In this document: piece by piece, positions 1-7,572 of the stretch
Layout of the letters: every line of letters starts with the position of its first letter
Position numbering within the stretch: position 1 is the first letter of the stretch
DNA from: Candidatus Auribacterota bacterium
GTDB taxonomy: Bacteria > Auribacterota > JAFGBW01
DNA length: 18,582 nt
Reading direction: 5' to 3'
NCBI GenBank assembly: GCA_016932965.1
Contig: JAFGBW010000097.1
Span: forward strand, 1-18,582
Notes under the pieces: generated by a model
What the model saw: only the letters and a program-made list of their open reading frames with translations
The model's database searches: none
Told to the model about the DNA's origin: nothing
Program-made: the position numbers and the translations under genes

Positions 1-318
1 CTTTCAAGAACGCGTCCTTTGATGATGACCAGCATGACCACTATTTTCGGGATTCTTCCCATGGCCATCGATAAAAGTCAGGCCGCGGAAATGTGGGCTC
101 CTTTCGGCGTGACCATTTTAATGGGCATGATAAGCGCCACGTTATTGACGCTCATCATTATTCCCGGTCTGTATGTGAGCCTGGAAAAAACGATAGCCGG
201 GATACCCGGTTTTATAATGTATTTAAAAGGGCCGTTTACGCTGAACAAATTCATCATCCTATTTTTGATCCTCTACAATCTTTTCCTGCTCGGAATAAAA
301 ATCTATTTTTCCCAATAA
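1..318 (+). CDS. RND-family efflux transporter, C-terminal fragment
   Basis: This is the last 105 codons of an inner-membrane RND (AcrB/CzcA superfamily) pump; the 5' part lies outside the window. The reading frame is open from base 1 and begins with the conserved segment RTRPLMMTSMTTIFGILPMAI-like (Arg-rich turn, then MT.MTTI.G.LP.A), which in this family leads into the last transmembrane pair. Next comes a glycine-rich helix (FGVTILMGMISATLLTLIIIPGLY) and the usual end of the pump around LYVSLEK. Unusually, about 45 further residues follow, including another strongly hydrophobic stretch (FIILFLILYNLFLLGI), so a thirteenth membrane segment is possible. The 3' end overlaps the convergent gene on the other strand by 65 bases. 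Family assignment is firm; substrate and subfamily (HAE-1 or heavy-metal type) cannot be told from this fragment. Confidence 0.88.
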   Translation, partial: LSRTRPLMMTSMTTIFGILPMAIDKSQAAEMWAPFGVTILMGMISATLLTLIIIPGLYVSLEKTIAGIPGFIMYLKGPFTLNKFIILFLILYNLFLLGIKIYFSQ

Positions 319-1669
319 AAACAATTCCGGTTGCGTACGGCAAAAAATTAAATAAGGTTGCGTAGCGGGGATGATAAAAATAAGTAAACGAACACAGACT
401 CCAGTATAGAATCAGAAAAATCACCGGTATTCCTAAAAAGAAACAGGTGTGAACATCTGAATTCCTCCTCTGAAAAATAAAAAAAATGATCGAAAAGATC
501 ACGATCACATATCCCATATAATTGATCAGCCTTTTACCCTCTCCCCAAACATTTGCAATCAGAGGCAATGTCAGATATTCAACAAAAATCCGCGAAAAAA
601 CAGAAACATTCTCTCTGATATTGGACATGAAACAGATGTCTGATATCTCCTTCACCAGTTTTAAGGCTTCAGCTTCGCTTGCATGCGGATTCTCCTCTTT
701 CAGCTTTTGATAAAGGTAATCAAACGGCTCTCGCCTGAATAAAGGGGCATAGAAAGTGCCGGAACTATTTTTATCATTGCTGGGCTTTTCCCGGTGATAC
801 TTCTGAGTCAGTTCTTCAGTCATGGGCCTGAACAGGTCTTCTCTGGAACCCCAGTTCTTGATTTCTGAAATGCGGGCCAGAGGGATGACCCTGCCGGAAA
901 TGTGGGTTAATCCGCGCGCAGAAACCCCGAGATATCCGTTCACCATTTTATTATAAATGATCCACGATGAAGCCGGAAGGATCAATAAACTTAAAAAAAG
1001 AATTAAGAATTTAACCCGTTTTCCGAGCAATGGTTGGACCCAGCCTCTTAAAATCAGGCAGGCCCAGATCAAAGTAACGAACAAAACCGGAGAAGCCGCC
1101 TCCCTAGTCAGATAGGCCATTGAAGCAGAAAACGCCATCAAATAAAGCCAAATCATTTCACCTCTTCGCAAATAACTCAGGATAAAAAAGATCAGCCAGT
1201 AAATCATGAGTACCGTCACCAAACCCTCTGTCATGACAGAACGAATCCAGGCATGATTCCACCGGTCCAGCAAAAAAATCAAAAGAATCAATAGAGATTG
1301 TAAATTCCCCTGATATTTTTTAATGGCGAGACACAGAAAAAAAATGGCCTGTAAGTACAGAACTGTCATGATATCCACGGAGAACCTCTTAAAATCAGGT
1401 CCGATTTTATTAACCAGCGCTGACAATGCGATATGATACAAGCAGTAAAGCGGCGCCCTTCCCATGCTCAGGCGGATTTGATGGCTGGCTTTCCAGTGCT
1501 CCGCCGGTTCAATATAGCTGGCTGAATCCGAGGTTTCCAGCGGAGGAAGCCTGAAAAGAAAAAAGGTCAATAATGAGAACATAATAAAAAATACCGGGAA
1601 ATATAAAGGTCTTCTAACCTTTTGAACAACATCCTGATCTGTCCTCATGAATCCAACCTCACTTCTCAT
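254..1669 (-). CDS. Multi-spanning membrane protein, GT-C glycosyltransferase-like
   Basis: A 471-residue protein with about ten hydrophobic segments, the first at residues 21-41. Directly after it comes a short loop with ETSDSASYIEPAEHW (residues 45-59). An acidic residue plus Tyr in the first outer loop is the layout of GT-C enzymes (GT39/ArnT/PMT-like), which move sugars from lipid-phosphate carriers outside the inner membrane. A later loop carries RSVMTEGL, also seen in such proteins. It is the last gene of the polysaccharide locus. Its start overlaps the stop of the methyltransferase gene (ATGA at 1666-1669). A second ATG seven codons in (1646-1648) has a better ribosome site (GAGG, 8 bases upstream), so the protein may be 464 residues. 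A role as polymerase or side-sugar transferase is possible, because no clear Wzy is otherwise present; the exact role is unknown. Confidence 0.6.
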   Translation of the reverse strand: MRSEVGFMRTDQDVVQKVRRPLYFPVFFIMFSLLTFFLFRLPPLETSDSASYIEPAEHWKASHQIRLSMGRAPLYCLYHIALSALVNKIGPDFKRFSVDIMTVLYLQAIFFLCLAIKKYQGNLQSLLILLIFLLDRWNHAWIRSVMTEGLVTVLMIYWLIFFILSYLRRGEMIWLYLMAFSASMAYLTREAASPVLFVTLIWACLILRGWVQPLLGKRVKFLILFLSLLILPASSWIIYNKMVNGYLGVSARGLTHISGRVIPLARISEIKNWGSREDLFRPMTEELTQKYHREKPSNDKNSSGTFYAPLFRREPFDYLYQKLKEENPHASEAEALKLVKEISDICFMSNIRENVSVFSRIFVEYLTLPLIANVWGEGKRLINYMGYVIVIFSIIFFIFQRRNSDVHTCFFLGIPVIFLILYWSLCSFTYFYHPRYATLFNFLPYATGIVFIGKNRFLFRAGKDCRGSKIG

Positions 1670-2586
1670 TTATGGATATCCATTTCCGCAGACGGAGCAG
1701 GTGCTTCCGGGCGTGATACAGAAAAAAAATAAATAGCATTGATGCTATCCCTCCGGAAAAGCACCCTCGCTGTTCTTAAAAAATGATCCTTATGCGCAGA
1801 AAAATAATTCTCATAGGCACCTCTTTGTAACTCACCCAACTGTTTTTTCAGAACCATGACTATTTCTCCGTCTGATCGGGCATAGGCAGCTTCCAATCCT
1901 ACCTGAAGAGCAAGCCTCGCGAGATTCCCTTCACAAAAATAGGATACATGAACCGGACGGAAAAAACTGGTGTGAAGCCCTTTTCTGAACAAATTAAACG
2001 GTCCTTCAGCATTAGGAACGGCCAGATAAATGACCCCTTCAGGATTGAGCAGGGAATGAACTTTTCGCAGAGCTTCAGAAGGGTTCAACAAATGCTCCAG
2101 AACATGCCTGAATATAATGATATCAAACTTCTCCCGATAATCCCGGTAATCTTCGCTTAACGATTTGCCGATGACCCTGCCCCCTTTTTGTCTGATATTT
2201 TTGGCCAGTTTGTCGATGGGTTCAATAGCCCAATAATGGCATCCTTTCCCCTTGAAAAAATCATAGGCCCAGGATTCGCCTGCCCCGACATCGAGAACTT
2301 GGATTCCTTCCCTGATATAGCTTTTCAGCACGTCACCCAACTTGTTCATCTTCACCGAGTTATCCGGATTTCCCATCCCCTGCTTGAGATATTTCTTCCC
2401 GAAAAAATCACGGTTGATGTTTTCTAGCTCCTCTTCACTGAAAAACGGATGAATCTGGATATGTCCGCAATCCCTGCATATGGCAACCCCGTGTCTTAAT
2501 TTCGGCAGGCACCATGAATACATATTCAATAATTTTTCCAGGGCAGTACCGGAACAAACAAGACATTGGGAATGAACTGGTTTCAA
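1666..2586 (-). CDS. SAM-dependent methyltransferase with N-terminal Cys4 zinc-finger-like head
   Basis: A 306-residue class I methyltransferase. The head holds two Cys pairs, C8-x2-C11 and C37-x2-C40, a likely zinc site like that in front of many sugar- and polysaccharide-linked methyltransferases. The SAM motif I is VLDVGAGES (97-105), an acidic residue after strand 2 is in AIEP (E122), and the post-motif segment is HVLEHLLNP (161-169) followed by LLNPEGVIYLAVPN, all typical of the Methyltransf_23 group. It lies 19 bases after the NeuA-like gene and overlaps the membrane-protein gene by 4 bases, so it belongs to the same transcript. It probably methylates a sugar of the surface glycan, perhaps the nonulosonic acid itself. 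That substrate is inferred from position only; fold and cofactor are firm. Confidence 0.82.
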   Translation of the reverse strand: MKPVHSQCLVCSGTALEKLLNMYSWCLPKLRHGVAICRDCGHIQIHPFFSEEELENINRDFFGKKYLKQGMGNPDNSVKMNKLGDVLKSYIREGIQVLDVGAGESWAYDFFKGKGCHYWAIEPIDKLAKNIRQKGGRVIGKSLSEDYRDYREKFDIIIFRHVLEHLLNPSEALRKVHSLLNPEGVIYLAVPNAEGPFNLFRKGLHTSFFRPVHVSYFCEGNLARLALQVGLEAAYARSDGEIVMVLKKQLGELQRGAYENYFSAHKDHFLRTARVLFRRDSINAIYFFSVSRPEAPAPSAEMDIHK

Positions 2587-2605
2587 TGCAAACTCTTATA
2601 TCAGG

Positions 2606-3340
2606 TTATGATGGATCGCGTGATCCGTACTTCATCATCCATTCTGCCATTTCCCAGTCAAACAGATCATCTATAGTCAGAGATCTCATCCTGGGCATTT
2701 CAAAATAATAGGGATTGGGACCCAATACCCTTTTCTTTTTAAGAAGCAAATCCCTCCTGGAAAGATAAATGGCCCCATTTCTCCAGAACAAGGATTTTAT
2801 TTTCTGCCTGTTGACATTGGGAACGGCATTTTTCTCGACCTGCACGAGCCTATTGCCTTTTTTATAATATAAAGTTGGGAGCCTGATGTGTTCCGCGTTG
2901 CTGATCGATATAAGGGAATCTGCCCCCGGCTGCAGAGAGAGATAATACAGAATGGCTTTTTCGACATCAGAAAATACCGTCAGGGGATTCGTCGGCTGCA
3001 GCAGCAATACACTGTGGATCTTTTTTCCTTGATTTTTTTCCCATCCATTTACCGCATGAATGATCGTATCGATGACAGGGGAATTGTCTCCAGCCAGATG
3101 TCCGGGTCTTAAGAACGGAACTTCTGCTCCGAAACTTTTGACCACATTGGCGATCTGTTCACTGTCTGTGGAAACAAGGTAGTCCGTGATGAGATTCTCT
3201 CTTTTAAGCTGCTGCGCCAGATTCACAGCATAATAAATGAGCGGCTTCCCGCACATCTGCCTGATATTTTTTCCTATAATGCCCTTGGAACCTCCCCGGG
3301 CAGGGATGATGCCAAGAATATCTGGTTTCATGGATTTCAT
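2606..3340 (-). CDS. neuA: CMP-nonulosonic acid cytidylyltransferase (NeuA-like)
   Basis: A 244-residue nucleotidyltransferase that should activate a nine-carbon keto sugar acid with CTP, giving the CMP-sugar donor. The signature P-loop-like motif PARGGSKG sits at residues 13-20, followed by K24-N25 and GKPLIYYAV. STDS (57-60), LLQPTNPLT (113-121, usually LLQPTSPLR), RNGAIYLSRRD (187-197) and the C-terminal IDDLFDWEMAE (223-233, fits the ID-x-x-x-D-x-x-x-AE pattern) are all in family order. Length is normal for bacterial NeuA, PseF and LegF. It overlaps neuB by 4 bases (ATGA, 3337-3340), so the two are probably translated together. Sequence alone does not tell sialic, legionaminic, pseudaminic or another acid apart. 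A start at Met4 (3331) is possible. Confidence 0.87.
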   Translation of the reverse strand: MKSMKPDILGIIPARGGSKGIIGKNIRQMCGKPLIYYAVNLAQQLKRENLITDYLVSTDSEQIANVVKSFGAEVPFLRPGHLAGDNSPVIDTIIHAVNGWEKNQGKKIHSVLLLQPTNPLTVFSDVEKAILYYLSLQPGADSLISISNAEHIRLPTLYYKKGNRLVQVEKNAVPNVNRQKIKSLFWRNGAIYLSRRDLLLKKKRVLGPNPYYFEMPRMRSLTIDDLFDWEMAEWMMKYGSRDPS

Positions 3341-4167
3341 GCATTGTCTCCAAACCTGCCGATAAACCTGTCCTTTGCCTTCACCTCTTCCTGAAACAGA
3401 AAATCTTCATCACGGATCCAGGCCTCTTCACCGTGTATTGTTATCAATTCATCCCTGTAAGACACCACCTGCCGGAACTGCTCAGGCAGAAGGTCCCAGG
3501 GAGTGGCTCTACCGGGTCCGCGTTCCCCGAGTTTCATGTGTGCTTCTATGATTTCGGCTCCATGGGACATGGCATATAAAATAGGCGTTATCCCGGGAAC
3601 ATGGTTGCTGTATCCCACATGAGGATATTTTGAACGAAGCCATTCGAATTTATTCATATAAGCTTTTTCCAAGGGGGTAGGATACAATGAAACAGAATGT
3701 AAAAGCGTTGCATTGATTTTATTTTTAGTCAGATAATCTATGGCTGAAGAAATTTCCCTTAAAGAATGCATGCCGGTAGATATGATCAAATGCTCAAAAG
3801 AAAGGGCCAATTTTTTCAGCATTCTGAAACTCAAAAGATCCGGGCTGGCCACTTTTATTTCCTTGAGACCGAGAGAAGCTAAAAAATCGGCTCTCTTTAA
3901 GCTGAAACATGTCGTCAGAAAATCAATCTCATTCCGTCTGCATTCCTCCATGAGCTCTAAATGCGCCTCGTCCGAAAGGGTCGTCTTTGAAACCCATTCT
4001 GCCTGGGGATCATCCTTTTTCTCAAGGTCATCATACCTGGAAGACTGGAATTTGACACAATCAACACCGCACTCGGCCGCAGTTCTGATAAACTCTTTGG
4101 CCAGTTCCAATTCACCACCATGATTGGAAGCAACTTCAGCAATGATCCTGATTTTTTTTCTGTTCAC
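3337..4167 (-). CDS. neuB: Nonulosonic acid synthase family protein (NeuB-like), without SAF domain
   Basis: A 276-residue TIM-barrel synthase expected to condense phosphoenolpyruvate with an N-acyl hexosamine. Family motifs in order: AEVASNHGG (10-18), VKFQ (38-41), EIKVASPDL (103-111), STGM (130-133), LLHSVSLYP (155-163), GYSNH (185-189) and IIEAHMKL (206-213). H189 and H210 match the two metal-binding His of NeuB. Classical NeuB runs to about 350 residues and ends in an antifreeze-like SAF domain that supplies an Arg to the partner's active site; here the chain ends soon after the barrel. The usual GPDH-like segment after the second metal His reads GPGRATPWDLLPEQF. The start is GTG at 4167, overlapping the stop of the dehydrogenase gene (GTGA). 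The family is firm, but the donor or acceptor sugar may differ from ManNAc. Confidence 0.83.
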   Translation of the reverse strand: MNRKKIRIIAEVASNHGGELELAKEFIRTAAECGVDCVKFQSSRYDDLEKKDDPQAEWVSKTTLSDEAHLELMEECRRNEIDFLTTCFSLKRADFLASLGLKEIKVASPDLLSFRMLKKLALSFEHLIISTGMHSLREISSAIDYLTKNKINATLLHSVSLYPTPLEKAYMNKFEWLRSKYPHVGYSNHVPGITPILYAMSHGAEIIEAHMKLGERGPGRATPWDLLPEQFRQVVSYRDELITIHGEEAWIRDEDFLFQEEVKAKDRFIGRFGDNA

Positions 4168-5111
4168 GATGCGACTTCCCTTTTCAGGATGAAATCAAAG
4201 ATAAGCGCAAACACTTGTTTCCATGCTTCCAGGGTGGCTCCTCCGATATGGGGAGTGATGAGAATGTTGGCGTTTTTATTTTTTCTGGCATACTGTAAAA
4301 GGGGCGATGCCAGCACGTCTTCCAGTTCATATTCGAGCACATCCGTACCTGCACCAGCAAGGATACCGGCTTGAAGAGCATGACAAAGCCATTTTTCATC
4401 AACCACCTTTCCACGGGAAATATTGATGAGAAAGGCTTTCTTCTTGATGCTCCGGATATTATCCCCATTGAGAAGATGATGTGTGCTTTGATCATAAGAG
4501 ATGGATAACACAATATAATCAGATTGATTGAGCAAAGCCCTGAATGAGCTGACCCTTTTCCATTTTCCAGCCCTGTTTTTATCCCAATAAATGATCTCCA
4601 TGCCAAAGGCTTTTCCATAAGCGGCTATTTTTTGACCAATCCTGCCCATGCCTGCAATCCCTAAGACTTTTCCGCGGAGCTCATGGCCCAGATACCTGTT
4701 CCTGTCCCATCGGCCGTTCAGGACAACATCATGAGCAGATGATGGAATCTTTCTGGATAGACCCAGCATCAGGGCGAATCCAAGCTCGGCCGTTGAAGAA
4801 ACCGGCTGTATTTGCTTTTTGAAATCATTGAGACTGATGATACGGAGGCCGTCCGGTTTCTCAGAAATCCTGATATGATCCACCCCAGTCGTGGGTGTGG
4901 CAATCAGTTGAAGACGGTTGGCCCTTTTCAACACAGCGTCATCTACAATGGTTTTGATACTGGGCACAAGCACATCCGTATCCTTGATTTGATTTAACAA
5001 CCAGGAATAACTGTAATCTTTGAGAAGAACCCGGTGATGTTGCGAGAGTTTTTTTAGACCGGCAGAAAATTCCGGATAGAGATCTAAAGGATATCCGATG
5101 ATGATTTTCAT
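4164..5111 (-). CDS. D-isomer-specific 2-hydroxyacid dehydrogenase
   Basis: A 315-residue NAD(P)-dependent enzyme of the SerA/LdhA superfamily, which interconverts 2-keto and D-2-hydroxy acids. The substrate-domain motif TPTTGVDHI is at 72-80, followed by the STAEL segment (Glu109). The Rossmann nucleotide-binding glycine motif GIAGMGRIG is at 151-159, with an acidic residue after strand 2 (WDKN, D177) that favours NAD. The catalytic triad is complete by spacing: R233 in NISRG, E262 in DVLEYE, H288 in TPHIGG. It sits inside the nonulosonic acid module, overlapping the NeuC gene (ATGA, 5108-5111) and the NeuB gene (GTGA, 4164-4167), so its job is almost surely tied to that pathway. No standard sialic or legionaminic route needs such an enzyme. 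It might act on the open-chain keto acid or make an unusual precursor. It would be annotated as phosphoglycerate dehydrogenase by similarity alone. Confidence 0.86.
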   Translation of the reverse strand: MKIIIGYPLDLYPEFSAGLKKLSQHHRVLLKDYSYSWLLNQIKDTDVLVPSIKTIVDDAVLKRANRLQLIATPTTGVDHIRISEKPDGLRIISLNDFKKQIQPVSSTAELGFALMLGLSRKIPSSAHDVVLNGRWDRNRYLGHELRGKVLGIAGMGRIGQKIAAYGKAFGMEIIYWDKNRAGKWKRVSSFRALLNQSDYIVLSISYDQSTHHLLNGDNIRSIKKKAFLINISRGKVVDEKWLCHALQAGILAGAGTDVLEYELEDVLASPLLQYARKNKNANILITPHIGGATLEAWKQVFALIFDFILKREVAS

Positions 5112-6271
5112 TCTTTAAAGCGTTTCTCTATTTTCGGTCTGGCCGCAGAAAGGATATCAGCGATCCTGTTTCCAGCCTTGCCGTCTCCATACAGCAGGGA
5201 GCTCTCATAACGGCCTTTTATATCCAACTGCTTTTGGATAGCAGCAATGATGCCCTTTCTTTGATATCCCGCATCAATCACATTTTCCGCACGCTCCCTG
5301 CCCTGCTGCCGGGATCCGATATTTACAACCGGGACACCTAAGTACGAACATTCCCTGATGCCGACAGATGAATTCCCGATGAGGCACCGGGATTTCAGCA
5401 ATAGTGATAGAAAATCTTCCGCTGAAAAATTGAGGAAAAAATGAAAATTTTCAGGACGATATTTTTCCCTCAAGATCCGAATGGCTTTGGACGTCATGTC
5501 TGAACCCGCGTCGATATTCGGCCATAATACAATAGCAGGCAACTTCATTTCATAGACAGCCATGAGTGTTTCCTGCATCTGGTTATAAGCCTCATTAAAT
5601 TCCGTGGTGACCGGGTGCTGCATGACCATCACAAAATCCTTGTCAATGTCTACCCGATTTCCTGTGCCTGCATAACGGGAATACAGGTAATCCGTATTCA
5701 TATAGCCAAAATGCTCTTTCATCTGAGCGGCAAGATCAATGGAAGGGCAGCCTGTAATAAAAATGCTCTCTTCGTCTTCCCCCATCATCCTCACCCTTCT
5801 TGCACAGGCCGAATTTGAGACAAAATGCAGGGAAGACAATTTCGTCACCGCGTGACGGACCTTTTCGTCAATAGACCCGGAAATCTCCCCTCCTTGAACA
5901 TGCGCCACAGGAATGTTCAGATAAGATGCCGCAATGGCTGTACTGATCGTTTCAAACCTGTCGGCAATGGATATCACGATATCAGGCCGGTAATTATCGA
6001 ATATCGTGGCAAGATCCATCACCCCTATGCCGACGCTTTTAGCCATGGTGGTCGGGTTCTCACCTTCTATGATCATATAAACCTTTTCATTGATTATAAA
6101 ACCGTCCTTCTCCATGACATCTGCCGCATTGCCGAATTTCTGCAGAACCAGGGAGGCCGCTCCGATCAGATAAAGCTCAAGGTCTTCATGTTCACGTACC
6201 GCTTTCAGCACTGTTTTGATACGCGCGTAACTCGCTCTGGAAGTGACGACAATTGCAATTTTTTTCATCAT
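5108..6271 (-). CDS. neuC: UDP-N-acetylglucosamine 2-epimerase, hydrolysing (NeuC-like)
   Basis: A 387-residue GT-B-fold epimerase/hydrolase that splits a UDP-HexNAc and inverts C2, giving the free ManNAc-type sugar used by NeuB. It begins KKIAIVVTSRASYARIK, the NeuC-type N-terminus with the SRA/RAxYxR motif. Further motifs are IADRFET (102-108, usually GDRFE), HVQGGEISGSIDEKVRHA (124-141), QHPVTTE (218-224), PNIDAGSD (251-258), GNSSVGIRE (299-307) and GSRQQGRERAENVID (319-333), all matching the hydrolysing branch more than the non-hydrolysing WecB branch. There are two in-frame ATGs at the start; the first has AGG seven bases upstream. It opens a four-gene chain of 4-base overlaps. It could equally be the LegG type acting on a diacetamido sugar; no dehydratase or aminotransferase for that route is in view. 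Confidence 0.87.
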   Translation of the reverse strand: MMKKIAIVVTSRASYARIKTVLKAVREHEDLELYLIGAASLVLQKFGNAADVMEKDGFIINEKVYMIIEGENPTTMAKSVGIGVMDLATIFDNYRPDIVISIADRFETISTAIAASYLNIPVAHVQGGEISGSIDEKVRHAVTKLSSLHFVSNSACARRVRMMGEDEESIFITGCPSIDLAAQMKEHFGYMNTDYLYSRYAGTGNRVDIDKDFVMVMQHPVTTEFNEAYNQMQETLMAVYEMKLPAIVLWPNIDAGSDMTSKAIRILREKYRPENFHFFLNFSAEDFLSLLLKSRCLIGNSSVGIRECSYLGVPVVNIGSRQQGRERAENVIDAGYQRKGIIAAIQKQLDIKGRYESSLLYGDGKAGNRIADILSAARPKIEKRFKE

Positions 6272-6306
6272 CCTCTGCTACCTGTCTGTTCTGAGGTTTT
6301 GTATAA

Positions 6307-7548
6307 TCATTTTTTCCATTTCTTCAAAGGATGCCACAAGTAAATCAGTATAAACAAATATACGTCATAACCCAATGAATATATCCATTTTATAAAAGGA
6401 TTCGCCACCCGGAAGCCGGGTCGGTCTCGTTTCCTGCTGTAACGGTTGACTTCTTCAGATGCCAGCAACACAAGGTCAACGGCCATTTTTTTTATTCGGG
6501 CAATTCCATCATCCAGATGAAAATGAAATTTGGCATAGGTCACGGTACCGAATTTTTTTGTCAGTCTCGATCCCGGCGTCGACGGGACAAACGTGAGAAA
6601 ACCGGTTTTGCATTCTCCGTGACAAAGATCAATGACCTTACGATTGAGATTTCTGACCAGATCCCATTTTTCAAGAGGATAGCAGAACAGCGGCTTGATG
6701 TAGGATGAGGCGATTTTTTTCCTGCCCTGGAAAGTGTATCCATGAAAATCAAAATACACATCAGGCCTGAGTTGCGTAAACAGCTTCCAAAGCAGAAAGG
6801 TTTCAGGCATTTCTGTTTCATTGATCACATCAAAATCCCAGTAAACATTTCTCAAATTTGCATTACAGCCTCCGTACCCATGCACAAAACCATCGGGATT
6901 GACCATGGGAATCACCGTCAGATTAGCCAGTTGCAGCAGTCTGCTCCTTGATTCCGGATCCGAAAGCATCTCCATAATGCCCTCGGTACCGAAGGTATCC
7001 CCTTCAGGAGGATGAGATCCTGAAACAACGATGATCTCCGGAAGAGGATGTTCCGGAGCCGGGGCGGAATAACGGTAGGCGATAAGTTGCCTTTTTTCGA
7101 CAGACAGCCCGTAGAGTTTTCTCTCAGCTCCGCTTCTTACGGCCAGTTCATCAAACCGTCTTGACAGAGTTTCATAGGTTCTGAAACAGGAATTGGCCAG
7201 ATATTTCGTCTCCCCGGGGCTGAGCCGGATGTTAAAACAGTAACTTTTGATGCAATCTGTTTTTACCCGGATGTCGCTTTTCACAAATTCCTCCTCCGGC
7301 GAATTTTTCCAGTAAATATTGGTTTCCATTTCCGGCATCGGCGTGGAATCCGTGGCGTTGATAAAAACCCGTATATTTTTTTCACTGGATTCATCATTCA
7401 GGATGCCGAAACAGAAATGAAGACTGTAGTCATGAACCATCCCATCCACCCTGACAAGGGGTTCCTCGAAGATCTGAACAAACAGCTGATCTCCTGATAA
7501 TATATAGGAACCCATGGCGGTCCCCGAAAAATCGTTAATGAGTTTCAT
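6307..7548 (-). CDS. M14-family zinc carboxypeptidase-like protein with C-terminal membrane segment
   Basis: A 413-residue protein. Residues 1 to about 145 are a beta-rich leading part; the M14 domain follows. Zinc ligands are present: H179 and E182 in GSHPPEGDT, and H269 in YFDFHGY. The substrate motifs NPDG (217-220) and NANLRNVYWD (229-238) are where M14 enzymes have them. Near the end of the domain, where M14 enzymes have a catalytic Glu in a segment such as FTFEL, this protein reads AKFHFHLDDG (339-348), with His344 (or Lys340) at that place, so it may be inactive or use another chemistry. The last 30 residues include a hydrophobic stretch (388-405) followed by basic residues, a possible inner-membrane anchor; no N-terminal signal is seen. 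AAAGG lies 7 bases before the ATG. Position suggests action on an acylated glycan or precursor; true function unknown. Confidence 0.72.
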   Translation of the reverse strand: MKLINDFSGTAMGSYILSGDQLFVQIFEEPLVRVDGMVHDYSLHFCFGILNDESSEKNIRVFINATDSTPMPEMETNIYWKNSPEEEFVKSDIRVKTDCIKSYCFNIRLSPGETKYLANSCFRTYETLSRRFDELAVRSGAERKLYGLSVEKRQLIAYRYSAPAPEHPLPEIIVVSGSHPPEGDTFGTEGIMEMLSDPESRSRLLQLANLTVIPMVNPDGFVHGYGGCNANLRNVYWDFDVINETEMPETFLLWKLFTQLRPDVYFDFHGYTFQGRKKIASSYIKPLFCYPLEKWDLVRNLNRKVIDLCHGECKTGFLTFVPSTPGSRLTKKFGTVTYAKFHFHLDDGIARIKKMAVDLVLLASEEVNRYSRKRDRPGFRVANPFIKWIYSLGYDVYLFILIYLWHPLKKWKK

Positions 7549-7572
7549 CGTTTTACCTTTTTATTGATCCGT

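Noticed and set aside
5825-6343. Open frame of 172 codons on the + strand
   Set aside because: It is antisense to the NeuC-like gene, with no recognisable motif and no ribosome site of note.
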